NCBI RefSeq assembly: GCF_013184805.1
Contig: NZ_JAATNG010000007.1
Span: 222,712-286,711, forward strand
From: Pseudoruegeria sp. HB172150
Lineage (GTDB): Bacteria; Pseudomonadota; Alphaproteobacteria; Rhodobacterales; Rhodobacteraceae
Reading direction: 5' to 3'
Length of the DNA stretch: 64,000 nucleotides
A program made the translations under genes and the position numbers. The stretch's first letter is position 1, and the number at the start of each line of letters is the position of its first letter. The notes under the pieces were generated by a model. It was not told the origin of the DNA. It did no database searches and saw nothing but the letters and a program-made list of their open reading frames with translations. This document shows positions 55,621 to 64,000 of this stretch, one piece after another.

Positions 55621-56919
55621 CTAAGCGCCCAGTTCGACGCTCTCCGCCGTCACCCGTGCGCCCTCGGCAATCCGCCGCGGCGCCGCGTTCAGCTGCTCGA
55701 TCGCAAACCCCGCCGCCGCCTTGTACTTCGCCATGAACGCATCGCGCTCCGCCGCCGGGATCACGTCGTCGATATTCTCGAACTCCCCGCCGCAGCGCTC
55801 ATCGACCATGTTCAGCAGGCCGAAAGGCCCCGCACCCCGGTTCCGCAGGATCAGTTCCGACACCGGCCCGCACAGGTCCGCATCGAACGCCCGCAAGGCC
55901 GCCGCCGTCACACCGTGCTCAAGGAAACAAGTCCCCAGCACCCGCGCGTCGATGATCGCCTGGCTCGCGCCGTTCGACCCCGTCGGATACATCGCATGCG
56001 CCGCGTCGCCCATCAGCACCACACCGCCATCCACCCAGGTCTCCACCGGGTCACGGTCGATCATCGGGTTCTGATAGGCCACGTCCGCCCCGCGCAGCAG
56101 CGCCGGCACGTCCAGCCAGTCCCATTCCCAGCCGTCGAAATGATGCGCGAAGCTGTCGATCTCCACCTGCCTGAACCAGCCGCTCTGCTGCCAGCCCTCG
56201 GCATTGTCCATCGTGACCTCGGCGATCCAGTTGATCATCGCCAGCCCGGTCTCCGGATCGGGATGCGAGATCGGGTAGATCACCATCCGGTGCCGGTGAG
56301 TCCCAAGCCCGACAAAGGACGATCCCGTCCGGATCGGCTTGGCCATCGTCGTGCCGCGCCACATCACCGCGCCGCCCCAGTGGATCGGCGGCTGATCCGG
56401 GTGCATCTGCGCCCGCACCGCCGAATGGATCCCGTCCGCCCCGATCAGCAGCGTCCCGTCGGCCTCCGACCGGGTACCATCCGCATGCAGCACAAGCGCC
56501 GTGACCGACCCGTCCGCATTGTTGAGATACCCGGTCACCTTCTGACCCAGTCGCACAGCTTCCGTTCCGGCGCGCGCCACGAAGGTATCGTACAGCATCA
56601 TGTGGAACCGCCCGCGATGCACGGCGTATTGCGGCCAGTCATACCCGGCCCCCAGCCCGCGCGGCTCGGAGTAAATGTCGTTTCCGTTCAGCCCGACCAG
56701 CGCCCATTCCCGCGCCGGCAGCCCGGTGCGGTCCATCTCCTCCGGCCCGATCCCCAGGTCGTAAAGCTCCCGCACCGCGTTCGGCTGGATGTTGATCCCG
56801 ACGCCCAGCGGCTTCGGCTCCCGCACCTGCTCGAACACCACACAGGGCACCCCGATCTGCTCCAGCGTCAGGGCCAGCGACAGCCCGGCGATCCCGCCGC
56901 CCGCGATCAATACAGTCAC
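55621..56919 (-). CDS. FAD-dependent monooxygenase (salicylate hydroxylase-like)
   Basis: A 432-residue flavoprotein hydroxylase. The N-terminal FAD motif is VLIAGGGIAGLSLALTL, the DG motif LLIGADGIHSAVR, and the GD motif VVLMGDAAHAMYPTGSNGASQAI. This set is typical of class A aromatic hydroxylases. The GTG start at 56919 begins the fold directly and is preceded by GGGAGGGG; the frame extends far upstream into the modE region as an artefact. The substrate is unknown; no aromatic catabolism genes adjoin. Divergent from modE. Confidence 0.9.
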   Translation of the reverse strand: MTVLIAGGGIAGLSLALTLEQIGVPCVVFEQVREPKPLGVGINIQPNAVRELYDLGIGPEEMDRTGLPAREWALVGLNGNDIYSEPRGLGAGYDWPQYAVHRGRFHMMLYDTFVARAGTEAVRLGQKVTGYLNNADGSVTALVLHADGTRSEADGTLLIGADGIHSAVRAQMHPDQPPIHWGGAVMWRGTTMAKPIRTGSSFVGLGTHRHRMVIYPISHPDPETGLAMINWIAEVTMDNAEGWQQSGWFRQVEIDSFAHHFDGWEWDWLDVPALLRGADVAYQNPMIDRDPVETWVDGGVVLMGDAAHAMYPTGSNGASQAIIDARVLGTCFLEHGVTAAALRAFDADLCGPVSELILRNRGAGPFGLLNMVDERCGGEFENIDDVIPAAERDAFMAKYKAAAGFAIEQLNAAPRRIAEGARVTAESVELGA

Positions 56920-57043
56920 ACCGATCCCCTCCCGTTGGATTCCCGGTCGGGGCGATATGCCCGACCGGCCCCCGCGATGGCAACCCCGTTGCCAAGGCGA
57001 TCCCATCTTGCCGCACTCCCGCCGATGCCCGAAGATCGCGCCC

Positions 57044-57412
57044 ATGACCGACGCCCCCGACACCGCGCCCCGCCTGCGCCTGCGCATCGTCTTCGGCAGC
57101 GATGCCATGCTCGGCCCCGGCAAGGCCGACTTGCTGGAAGGCATTCGCGAGACCGGCTCCATCGCCGCCGCCGGCCGAGCCATGTCGATGAGCTACAAGC
57201 GCGCCTGGAGCCTTGTCGAGGAAATGAACGCCGCCTTCAGTGAGCCCCTGGTCACCAGCACCCGCGGCGGCACCAAGGGCGGGGGCGCCTCCCTGACCGA
57301 AACCGGCGAACAGGTCGTCGCCCATTACCGGCGGCTGGAGGAAATCGCGGGCGAGGCCGGCGGCACCGAAATCGAAGCCCTGCGCAGCCTTCTGCGCGAC
57401 ACCGGGAACTAA
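57044..57412 (+). CDS. modE: ModE-like molybdate regulator, HTH only
   Basis: A 122-residue protein matching the N-terminal winged-helix domain of ModE: GKADLLEGIRETGSIAAAGRAMSMSYKRAWSLVEEMNAAF, then TSTRGGTKGGGASLTETGEQVV. The C-terminal MOP molybdate-binding domains of E. coli ModE (262 residues) are missing, as in several alphaproteobacterial regulators; how it senses molybdate is therefore unclear. It lies 66 bases before modA, with a palindrome in the gap. Confidence 0.9.
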   Translation: MTDAPDTAPRLRLRIVFGSDAMLGPGKADLLEGIRETGSIAAAGRAMSMSYKRAWSLVEEMNAAFSEPLVTSTRGGTKGGGASLTETGEQVVAHYRRLEEIAGEAGGTEIEALRSLLRDTGN

Positions 57413-57435
57413 ACCTTGCCGGCGCTGGTGAAAGC

Positions 57436-57457
57436 GATATGTTCCGTCGAACATATC
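57436..57457. promoter_or_regulatory. Candidate ModE operator before modA
   Basis: Perfect inverted repeat GATATGTTC-CGTC-GAACATATC. Located between the modE stop and modA start, 22 bases before the modA ATG, with a Mo-box-like ATAT core. A ModE dimer is the most likely binder. Confidence 0.7.
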
Positions 57458-57478
57458 CCTTGCCAGAAGTCATCCACC

Positions 57479-58240
57479 ATGCTCCGCTCCGCCATCCTCC
57501 CCGCCGTCGTCGCAACCCTCCTCCTCACTGGCACCGCCCGCGCCGAACAGGTCACCGTCTTCGCCGCCGCCAGCCTGAGGAACGCCCTCGACGAGGTCGC
57601 CACCGCCTTCAACAGCGCCACTGGGGACGAGGCCGTCATCGCCTATGCCGGGTCCTCCGCGCTGGCGCGCCAGATCGAACAGGGCGCCCCCGCCGACATC
57701 TTCATCTCCGCCAACACCGACTGGATGGACCACCTCGAAGAAAACAACCTCATCGACCCCGCCACCCGCACCGACCTTCTCGGCAATGCCCTCGTCCTGA
57801 TCGCTCACGATCCCGACGCCGCCCCGGTCGACCTGACCCCAGATCTCGACCTCCCGACGCTCCTGAACGGCGGCCGTCTCGCCATGGCGCTGGTCGATGC
57901 CGTGCCTGCCGGTATCTACGGAAAACAGGCTCTGACCAGCCTCGACCTCTGGGACACCGTCGCCCCGCATGTCGCGCAGGCCGACAACGTCCGCGCCGCC
58001 GTCGCCTATGTCGCACTCGGCGAAACCCCCTACGGCATCGTCTACGCAACCGATGCGACAGCCGAGCCCAACGTCACCGTTGTCGGCACCTTCCCCGAAA
58101 GCAGCCACGACCCCATCACCTACCCCGCAGCCGCGCTGACCAGCGCGCAAAGCCCCGCCACGCAGCCTTTCCTCGACTTCCTCCACAGCCCCGAAGCCCG
58201 CGACGCGTTCACGCGGCAGGGCTTCACCGTGCTGGACTGA
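57479..58240 (+). CDS. modA: Molybdate ABC transporter, periplasmic binding protein
   Basis: A 253-residue exported binding protein with a signal peptide ending at ARAE. Ligand residues lie in the expected places: VFAAASLRNAL (Ser contact), YAGSSALARQIEQGAPADIFISAN, and the C-terminal YGIVYATDA. It captures molybdate (or tungstate) for ModBC. The start at 57479 follows the palindrome by 21 bases. Probably cotranscribed with modBC. Confidence 0.95.
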   Translation: MLRSAILPAVVATLLLTGTARAEQVTVFAAASLRNALDEVATAFNSATGDEAVIAYAGSSALARQIEQGAPADIFISANTDWMDHLEENNLIDPATRTDLLGNALVLIAHDPDAAPVDLTPDLDLPTLLNGGRLAMALVDAVPAGIYGKQALTSLDLWDTVAPHVAQADNVRAAVAYVALGETPYGIVYATDATAEPNVTVVGTFPESSHDPITYPAAALTSAQSPATQPFLDFLHSPEARDAFTRQGFTVLD

Positions 58241-58244
58241 CCGC

Positions 58245-58937
58245 ATGGACTGGCTGGGGCCCGAGGAATGGCAGGCGGTGGCGCTTTCGCTCAAGGTCAG
58301 CTTCTGGGCGATGCTGGCCAGCCTGCCCCTCGGCATCCTCGCCGGTTTCGCGCTGGCAAGGTGGACGTTCCCCGGCAAGCAGCTCTTGAACATCCTCGTC
58401 CACCTGCCGCTGGTCCTTCCACCCGTCGTCACCGGTTACCTGCTGCTCCTGACCTTCGGCACCACCGGCCCCATCGGCGGCGCGCTGCAGAAGATCGGCA
58501 TCGTCTTCGCCTTCAACTGGACCGGCGCCGCGCTCGCCGCCGCGATCATGGCTTTCCCGCTGATGGTCCGCGCCATCTGGCTCTCGGTCGAAGCGGTCGA
58601 TCCCAAGCTTGAACAGGCCTCCGCCACCCTCGGCGCGCCGCGCGCCTGGGTCTTCGCCACAGTCACACTGCCGCTGATCCTGCCCGGCATCCTCGCCGGA
58701 GCCGTCCTCGCCTTCGCCAAGGCGATGGGCGAATTCGGCGCGACGATCACCTTCGTCTCCAACATCCCCGGCCAGACCCAGACGCTGCCCTCCGCCATCT
58801 ACGCCTTCCTGCAGGTTCCGGGTGGCGAGGCATCGGCCCTCCGCCTCGTCGCAGTCTCCATCGTCATCGCAACCGGCGCGCTGTTGCTCTCGGAATGGCT
58901 CAGCCGCCGCATCGCGGCCCGGGTGCGCGGCGCATGA
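58245..58937 (+). CDS. modB: Molybdate ABC transporter permease
   Basis: A 230-residue permease with about five helices. It keeps the binding-protein-dependent transport signature around EQASATLGAPRAWVFATVTLPLILPGILAGAVLAFAKAMGEFGATI, where EAATLGA-type EAA loop contacts ModC. It starts four bases after modA and its stop overlaps modC by four bases (ATGA). Confidence 0.95.
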   Translation: MDWLGPEEWQAVALSLKVSFWAMLASLPLGILAGFALARWTFPGKQLLNILVHLPLVLPPVVTGYLLLLTFGTTGPIGGALQKIGIVFAFNWTGAALAAAIMAFPLMVRAIWLSVEAVDPKLEQASATLGAPRAWVFATVTLPLILPGILAGAVLAFAKAMGEFGATITFVSNIPGQTQTLPSAIYAFLQVPGGEASALRLVAVSIVIATGALLLSEWLSRRIAARVRGA

Positions 58938-60022
58938 CGCTATCTGTGTCTCTAACTCAAGCGTTTCCGGGCCTTTCGCTCGATGTCGCCTTCGATGCGC
59001 CGCCGGGCCTGACGGTACTCTTCGGCCGCTCCGGCGCCGGTAAGACGACCGTGATCAACGCCGTCGCCGGTCTCCTGCGCCCCGATGCGGGCCGCATCGC
59101 GGTGGATGACCGCACCCTCTGCGACACCAGCCGTAACATCTTCCTCCCGCCGCACCGCCGCCGCCTCGGCTACATCTTCCAGGAGGCGCGGCTGTTCCCG
59201 CACCTCACCGTCCGCCAGAACCTTGCCTATGGCCGCTGGTTCGCCCCCCGTGACGCGAAAACCGAGGACCTCTCCCGCGTCGTCGACATGCTCGGCATCG
59301 GCGACCTGCTGTCCCGCCGCCCCGGCGCCCTCTCTGGCGGCGAGCGCCAGCGCGTCGCGATAGGCCGCGCCCTTCTCGCCGCGCCGCAGCTGATCCTCGC
59401 CGACGAACCGCTCGCCTCGCTCGACGAACCCCGCAAGGCCGAAATCCTTCCCTATTTCGAACGATTGCGCGACGAAACCACCATCCCGATCCTCTATGTC
59501 AGCCACTCAGCGGCAGAGGTTGCGCGCCTCGCCACCACCGTCGTCGTCCTCGAAAACGGCCGCGTCGCCCGACAGGGCCCGGCGCCCGAGGTCCTCAGCG
59601 ACCCCGCCGTCACCCCCCTCGGCGTGCGGGAGGCTGGTGCGGTTCTGACAGCCCGCGTCGTCCGGCATCACCCCGACGACCTGACCGAGCTGGAAACCGG
59701 CGGCCTGCCCCTGCTCCTGCCCCGGCTGGCACAGGCCGAAGGCACCACCGTCCGCATTCGCATCGCCGCGCAGGACGTGATGCTGGCGACAGAACGGCCG
59801 CGGAACATCTCCGCGCTCAACATCCTTCCCGCCACGATCCGCGAAATCCGCCTCGGCGGCGGCCCCGGCGCGCTGGTCCAGCTCGACGCCGGCGGCAACC
59901 TCCTGCTGGCCCGCATCACCCGCCGCTCCGCCGACACGCTGGCGCTGCAGCCGGGCCAGCAGGTCTATGCCCTGCTCAAGGCGATGTCCGTGTCCAAGGA
60001 AAGCATCGCGGATCCGAAGTAA
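58934..60022 (+). CDS. modC: Molybdate ABC transporter ATP-binding protein
   Basis: A 362-residue ATPase. Walker A GRSGAGKTT (residues 31-39), signature LSGGERQRVAIGRALL, Walker B LILADEPLASLD, and a C-terminal TOBE/MOP-like domain (about 290-355) with VRIRIAAQDVMLAT that may sense molybdate. Completes modABC. A short gap and the glutamate-receptor-like gene follow; no terminator is obvious. Confidence 0.95.
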   Translation: MTLSVSLTQAFPGLSLDVAFDAPPGLTVLFGRSGAGKTTVINAVAGLLRPDAGRIAVDDRTLCDTSRNIFLPPHRRRLGYIFQEARLFPHLTVRQNLAYGRWFAPRDAKTEDLSRVVDMLGIGDLLSRRPGALSGGERQRVAIGRALLAAPQLILADEPLASLDEPRKAEILPYFERLRDETTIPILYVSHSAAEVARLATTVVVLENGRVARQGPAPEVLSDPAVTPLGVREAGAVLTARVVRHHPDDLTELETGGLPLLLPRLAQAEGTTVRIRIAAQDVMLATERPRNISALNILPATIREIRLGGGPGALVQLDAGGNLLLARITRRSADTLALQPGQQVYALLKAMSVSKESIADPK

Positions 60023-60152
60023 GGACGCGGCGCGAACCCAAAAAAACGGCAGGACTGCAACGGCCCCGCCGTGAATACCCAAGCGGGATTCAGTCCGCCC
60101 CGCGTTCCGGCTACCCTCCGGCTCGAACGCAATTGTCCCGACCGGATTCCCG

Positions 60153-61244
60153 ATGCCGAAACGCTTTCTCTGCCTCGTCCTGTTCCTGCAGGCCATGCTC
60201 CTGTGCCTGACCGGCTCCCTCGCCACAGCACAGGACGCCCCGCTCAAGGTCGGCACGTTCGAATGCCCGCCCTTCTCGATCCGGGACGAGGACGGCCAGC
60301 ACCGTGGGCTCAGCATCTATCTCTGGCAGGAAATCGCGCGCCAGATCGGCGCCAGTTACGAGATCGTCGACATGTCCCTCGGCGAACTCCTCAGCGCCGC
60401 CGAGGATGGCACGATCGACGTCGGCGCCTCCTGCGTGTCGATCACCGAACCGCGCGAGGAGGTACTGGATTTCTCGCATGCCTTCTACGAAACGCACCTT
60501 GCCATTGCCGTGCGCGAGGCGAGCCTGCTGACCACCGTCGGCAACTTCCTGTCCGACGGCGAAGTCCTATACTGGCTCGGCATCGTCCTGCTGCTCGCCT
60601 GCATTGTCGGCGGCGTCTATTACCTGCTGGAACACCGGGACAACCCGACGCTCTACACCCGCGAATCCCGCAGCGGAAAGATGTTCGAGGGCTTTCTTCT
60701 GGGCCTCCTGTCGGTCACCAGCGGCCCGCTCGACTATTTCGAGTTCCGCTCGCTGACCGGCCGGGCGATCACTGCCTTCCTGGCAGTCCTGACCACCGTC
60801 TTCATCGCCAGCTTCACCGCCATCCTCGCCAGCGCCTTCACCTTCGACCGGCTGCGTTCCGACATCGCCGGGCCGCACGATCTTGCCGACGTCAATGTCG
60901 GCGTGAAGGAGACTTCCACCGCCAGCAACTATCTCGACGCGCAACGCATCGGCTACCGGACCTATCCGACAATCCCCGACATGCTCGATGCTCTCTATTC
61001 CGGGGAAATCGACGCCGTCGTGACCGACGACCCGGTGCTGCGATACGAGATCCACCGCGGTCAGCAGGCGGGTACATACCGGACCCTTACGGTCTTGCCC
61101 CAGCCGTTCGAGCGGCAGAATTACGGGTTCGTGCTACCAGAGGAATCGCCGCTGGGCGAAGCCATCGACCGCGCGCTGCTGTCCGTCCGCAATACAAGTG
61201 GCTGGGACGCCGCGCTCGGCCGCTATCTCGGCTCAGCGGAATAG
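60153..61244 (+). CDS. Ionotropic-glutamate-receptor-like protein
   Basis: A 363-residue exported membrane protein built like a prokaryotic iGluR. A signal peptide (about 1-27) precedes lobe 1 of a periplasmic amino-acid-binding fold (to about 130, with TEPREEVLDFS, the arginine position for alpha-carboxylates); helix M1 about 139-160; a pore-like segment about 176-196; helix M3 about 203-229 containing SFTAILAS (220-227), similar to the SYTANLAA gating motif; then lobe 2 (about 240-355). No TVGYGD potassium filter. Ligand and ion unknown. Confidence 0.82.
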   Translation: MPKRFLCLVLFLQAMLLCLTGSLATAQDAPLKVGTFECPPFSIRDEDGQHRGLSIYLWQEIARQIGASYEIVDMSLGELLSAAEDGTIDVGASCVSITEPREEVLDFSHAFYETHLAIAVREASLLTTVGNFLSDGEVLYWLGIVLLLACIVGGVYYLLEHRDNPTLYTRESRSGKMFEGFLLGLLSVTSGPLDYFEFRSLTGRAITAFLAVLTTVFIASFTAILASAFTFDRLRSDIAGPHDLADVNVGVKETSTASNYLDAQRIGYRTYPTIPDMLDALYSGEIDAVVTDDPVLRYEIHRGQQAGTYRTLTVLPQPFERQNYGFVLPEESPLGEAIDRALLSVRNTSGWDAALGRYLGSAE

Positions 61245-61282
61245 GACAGGACGGAAATGGTGCGACGGTCCGGCACCCCCGG

Positions 61283-61876
61283 CTATGCCAGCCGCCGCAG
61301 CTCCGCGATCATCGCGTCGATATCGCCGCGGTTCTTGTCGAGCAAGGCACCGATCTCCTCGCGCTCGGACAGCAGCATGCTGACGCCCTCCACCGCGAGG
61401 TTGAAGAACAGGTCCCGCCCGGTCCGGTCCGATACGTAGAAGGTCACTGCAAAGGGCGCCTTGCCCGCCAGGTTCACCTGGGCATAGACCTCGATCCAGT
61501 TCTTCACCGGCTTGGCCCCGGTCACCACGACCTTGCCGCCGATGAATTCCCGGAACCGGCGCCCGTATTTCGCGGTCAGGTAGCGCCCGAACGCGTCAGA
61601 AAACGCCGCCTTCTGCGCCGGCGTCGCGCGCCGCGCGTCCGGTCCCATCGCATAGGCCGCGATATAGGGCTGGTCCGCATAGCGGTCGAAAATGCCCTGA
61701 AACTGCTGGATCATCGCCGCCTCGGACGATCCGGTCGCAATGATCCGGTTGATATCCGCCACCGCCTTGTCGACCAGCGACTGTGCACTGCCCTGCGTCA
61801 GCGCCGGCACCACGGTCGGCAGCAACGATGCCGCCGCCGCTGAAATCAGCAGGAAACGCCGTGAAATCTGGGACAT
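61283..61876 (-). CDS. mlaC: MlaC-like phospholipid-binding protein
   Basis: A 197-residue periplasmic protein carrying a signal with a twin-arginine motif (MSQISRRFLLISAAAASLL). The MlaC/Ttg2 lipid-binding domain is recognisable: FDRYADQPYIAAYAMG, FSDAFGRYLTAKYGRRF, and VTFYVSDRTGRDLFFNLAVEGVSML. It ferries phospholipids between the outer membrane MlaA and the MlaFEDB complex. It starts one base after the mlaA stop. Confidence 0.92.
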   Translation of the reverse strand: MSQISRRFLLISAAAASLLPTVVPALTQGSAQSLVDKAVADINRIIATGSSEAAMIQQFQGIFDRYADQPYIAAYAMGPDARRATPAQKAAFSDAFGRYLTAKYGRRFREFIGGKVVVTGAKPVKNWIEVYAQVNLAGKAPFAVTFYVSDRTGRDLFFNLAVEGVSMLLSEREEIGALLDKNRGDIDAMIAELRRLA

Positions 61877-61877
61877 G

Positions 61878-62618
61878 CTAAAATCCTTCGGTATCCAGCG
61901 CGAAGGGATCTTCCTCCTCCGCCTCTACTGTCTGACCTAGTTGGAACCGCCGGTTTTGCAAATACAGCAGGCGGGTCTGCGCATAGCTGTCGGCGCTTCC
62001 GTACAGCACGTCATCCACCGAATCCGCGTATTCGCCACGCGCCGACAGGGTCGAAACCGCCTTGGATCCGGCGATGTAATAGGTCTCGGGCGCAGTCACG
62101 GCATAGGACAGCGGGTTCAGGAACAGGTCCACCATCCGGCCCGCCGTGTCGCGCGTGGTCGACGGCCCCAGCAGCGGCAGTTCCTGGTAAACCCCTTCCG
62201 ACGCCCCCCAGACATGCATCGTCTCGCCGAAGTCGCTGTAGCGCGACGGCAGGCCCCACGCGGTGGCCGGGTCGAACAGCCCGGCAATGCCGAAGGTCGA
62301 GTTGATCAGCAACCGCATGAAATTGTGCCCGGCATCCTCGACATTCGCCTGCAGCAGGTCGTTCACCACCATGCGCGGCGTGTCCAGATTGCCGGCGACG
62401 TTGCCGACGGTTTTCAGAACCATGCCGCCCCCTTCACCGCCCGCGCCGGAAAGCGGCTTCAGAATCGCCGTGTCCAGCTTCTTGTTGAACTCGTGGACGG
62501 CACGGTTCTGCTTCTCGTAGGGATCGTTGATCGTCTGGGTGACCTCAGGCGCGGTACATGCAGCCAGAAGCGTCGCGGTCATCAGGCAAAGGGCTAATCG
62601 AAGGCTAGATGGGTACAT
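61878..62618 (-). CDS. mlaA: MlaA (VacJ) outer-membrane lipoprotein
   Basis: A 246-residue lipoprotein with lipobox LLAAC (Cys21). The family core follows: NDPYEKQNRAVHEFNKKLD, NLDTPRMVVNDLLQANVEDAGHNFMRLLINSTFGIAGLFDPA, and SDFGETMHVWGASEGVYQELPLLGPSTTRD. It removes misplaced phospholipids from the outer leaflet. The ATG at 62618 directly precedes the signal. The Mla ABC genes mlaFED are outside the window. Confidence 0.93.
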   Translation of the reverse strand: MYPSSLRLALCLMTATLLAACTAPEVTQTINDPYEKQNRAVHEFNKKLDTAILKPLSGAGGEGGGMVLKTVGNVAGNLDTPRMVVNDLLQANVEDAGHNFMRLLINSTFGIAGLFDPATAWGLPSRYSDFGETMHVWGASEGVYQELPLLGPSTTRDTAGRMVDLFLNPLSYAVTAPETYYIAGSKAVSTLSARGEYADSVDDVLYGSADSYAQTRLLYLQNRRFQLGQTVEAEEEDPFALDTEGF

Positions 62619-62761
62619 CGTCAACGGCTCTTGGACAAAAACAGGCACAGAAGTGGATGTTGCACAGATAGGCAATGTCGGACATAGGAACAGGTGCTAA
62701 CGATTCCGCAGTTAATCGATGTGACCATTTCGAAACAGGAATTGGAAGACAAGAGCGAGAG

Positions 62762-64000
62762 ATGAAGAACCGCCCAGCCGATTTAAGCAATGGTTTGCGC
62801 GAGTTACGCGAGGCTCGGGCGGAAAGCCGCCCGCTGTTCCTTTTTGTCGCAATCTTTAGCTTTTTCGTGAACCTGCTGATGCTGACCGGGCCACTGTTCA
62901 TGCTGCAGGTCTATGACCGCGTGCTCGGCAGCCGGTCCGAGGAAACGCTGCTCGCGCTGGCCATCCTCATGGGTTTCCTCTTCGCGATGATGGGCCTGCT
63001 GGACTTTGTCCGCGGACGGGTGCTCGCGCGCATCGGCGCCCGGTTCCAGGCGCGCCTCGATCACCGGGTGTTCGCGGCGGTGGTCCGCAAGGCGTCCCTC
63101 GACAACAGCCCGCGCACGCCCGCAAACTCGCTGCGCGATCTCGAAGCGGTGCAAAGGCTCCTGTCCTCGCCGGTCTTCGCCGCGCTGTTCGACATTCCCT
63201 GGACGCCTGTCTTCCTGTTCGGCATCGCCCTGTTCCACCCCTGGCTGGGCATCCTCGCGGTGGTCGGCGGCGGCATCCTGATCTTCGTCACGATCCTGAA
63301 CCAGTTCCGCACCTCGACCCCGGTGGCCGAAGCAGCCGGCGCCACGCTGCAGGCGGAACGCATGGCCGAACAGATCCGGGCAGAGGCGGAACTGATCCGC
63401 TCGCTCGGCATGACCGGCTCGGCTTTCTCCCGCTGGAACCAGGCGCGCGAAAAGGCGCTGGCACAGAACGTCCTGTCCAGTGACCGCACCGGCAGCTTCT
63501 CGACGCTGTCCAAGACGTTCCGGATGTTCCTGCAATCGGCGATGCTCGGCCTCGGCGCCTATCTCGTCCTGCAGCAGGAGGTGACGCCGGGCGCCATGAT
63601 CGCGGCGTCGATCCTGCTCGGCCGGGCGCTGGCGCCGCTGGATCTCGCGATCGGCCAGTGGCCCTCGATCCAGCGTGCTGCGAAAGGCTGGCGCCACCTT
63701 GGCGAGCTGCTGTCCGAGGTCCCGCCGGAACGCGAACGCACCGCCCTGCCCGAACCGAAAGCGCATCTGAAGGCAGAGCAGCTCACGATCATTCCACCGG
63801 GCGAGCAGCTGGCCAGCCTGCGCCTGATCAATTTCGAACTGCAGCCGGGCCAGGCCGTCGGCGTGATCGGCCCTTCCGGGTCCGGCAAGTCGACCCTTGC
63901 GCGGGCCATCACCGGCGTCTGGCGGCCCGCGGGCGGCAAGATCCGCCTCGATGGCGCGGCGCTCGACAATTACGATCCGGACGTGCTGGGCGACTACATC
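62762..64000 (+). CDS. Type I secretion ABC transporter, partial
   Basis: The open frame runs from ATG at 62762 to the window end without a stop (413 codons). The N-terminal 20 residues are basic and charged; then a PrtD-like membrane domain begins with LFLFVAIFSFFVNLLMLTGPLFMLQVYDRVLGSRSEETLL, the mark of type I secretion exporters of the PrtD/HlyB family. The ATPase starts near the end: Walker A GPSGSGKST around residue 370. It probably exports an RTX-type protein; the adaptor and substrate genes lie beyond the window. It is divergent from mlaA. Confidence 0.9.
   Translation, partial: MKNRPADLSNGLRELREARAESRPLFLFVAIFSFFVNLLMLTGPLFMLQVYDRVLGSRSEETLLALAILMGFLFAMMGLLDFVRGRVLARIGARFQARLDHRVFAAVVRKASLDNSPRTPANSLRDLEAVQRLLSSPVFAALFDIPWTPVFLFGIALFHPWLGILAVVGGGILIFVTILNQFRTSTPVAEAAGATLQAERMAEQIRAEAELIRSLGMTGSAFSRWNQAREKALAQNVLSSDRTGSFSTLSKTFRMFLQSAMLGLGAYLVLQQEVTPGAMIAASILLGRALAPLDLAIGQWPSIQRAAKGWRHLGELLSEVPPERERTALPEPKAHLKAEQLTIIPPGEQLASLRLINFELQPGQAVGVIGPSGSGKSTLARAITGVWRPAGGKIRLDGAALDNYDPDVLGDYI

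Overview
The window is a GC-rich chromosomal segment from an alphaproteobacterium, most likely Rhodobacterales (Roseobacter/Paracoccus-type). The evidence is a set of linkages typical of that order: HPr, EIIA-Man, RapZ, a short HprK, ChvG, ChvI and PckA in one block; a PduO-type adenosyltransferase next to etfBA and hbd; a PhyR/NepR/EcfG stress locus with EcfG-type promoters; a long-form methylsuccinyl-CoA dehydrogenase; and DUF6473 and DUF1491 proteins. I see no rRNA, tRNA, CRISPR array, intact insertion sequence or prophage. All function calls are from reading the sequence and from family knowledge; nothing was searched.

Layout. 1-5.5 kb: end of an aromatic/aspartate aminotransferase, glnK-amtB (minus strand), a class A penicillin-binding protein, and a small twin-membrane protein with an ATP:cob(I)alamin adenosyltransferase. 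5.6-11.7 kb: VOC and GyrI-like proteins, etfBA, idi, a c-type cytochrome, DUF6473, hbd. 12-19.4 kb: acyltransferase, the nitrogen-PTS-like regulatory block, ChvG-ChvI, and divergent pckA. 19.5-25.7 kb: accessory proteins (BTLCP protease-like, GSU2403-type nucleotidyltransferase, DUF3859, RraA-like, TSUP) and mcd. 25.7-36.9 kb: OCD-family enzyme, aminotransferase, recO, era, rnc, two lepB-type genes, acpS, and two Gfo/Idh/MocA oxidoreductases. 37-45 kb: a Hint-domain protein and a phosphate-starvation island (alkaline phosphatase, ABC exporter-like pair, esterase-like phytase) with Pho-box-like sites. 45-55.3 kb: a general stress response island (PLDc_N, AI-2E family, PRC-barrel, DUF883, holin-like, DUF1328, PhyR, NepR, EcfG, sensor kinase, phospholipase D) containing six EcfG-type promoter sequences. 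55.6-64 kb: flavin monooxygenase, modE-modABC with a perfect palindrome before modA, an ionotropic-glutamate-receptor-like channel, mlaA-mlaC, and the start of a type I secretion ABC transporter cut by the window end.

How the parts work together. Hbd, EtfAB, Mcd, the B12 adenosyltransferase and PckA fit growth on acetate-, acyl- or C2-type substrates through the ethylmalonyl-CoA pathway and gluconeogenesis. ChvGI and the HPr/HprK/RapZ block provide envelope and nitrogen/carbon control next to pckA. The stress island looks self-contained: PhyR sequesters NepR to free EcfG, and EcfG-type promoters precede both regulators and several envelope effectors.

Most noteworthy observations: a DUF805-signal peptidase I fusion whose catalytic lysine is replaced by serine, beside an intact lepB; two face-to-face overlapping EcfG promoters shared by phyR and nepR; a nuclease gene in reverse orientation inside the lepB-rnc-era block; Pho-box-like sites marking a phosphate island; and a prokaryotic glutamate-receptor-like protein.
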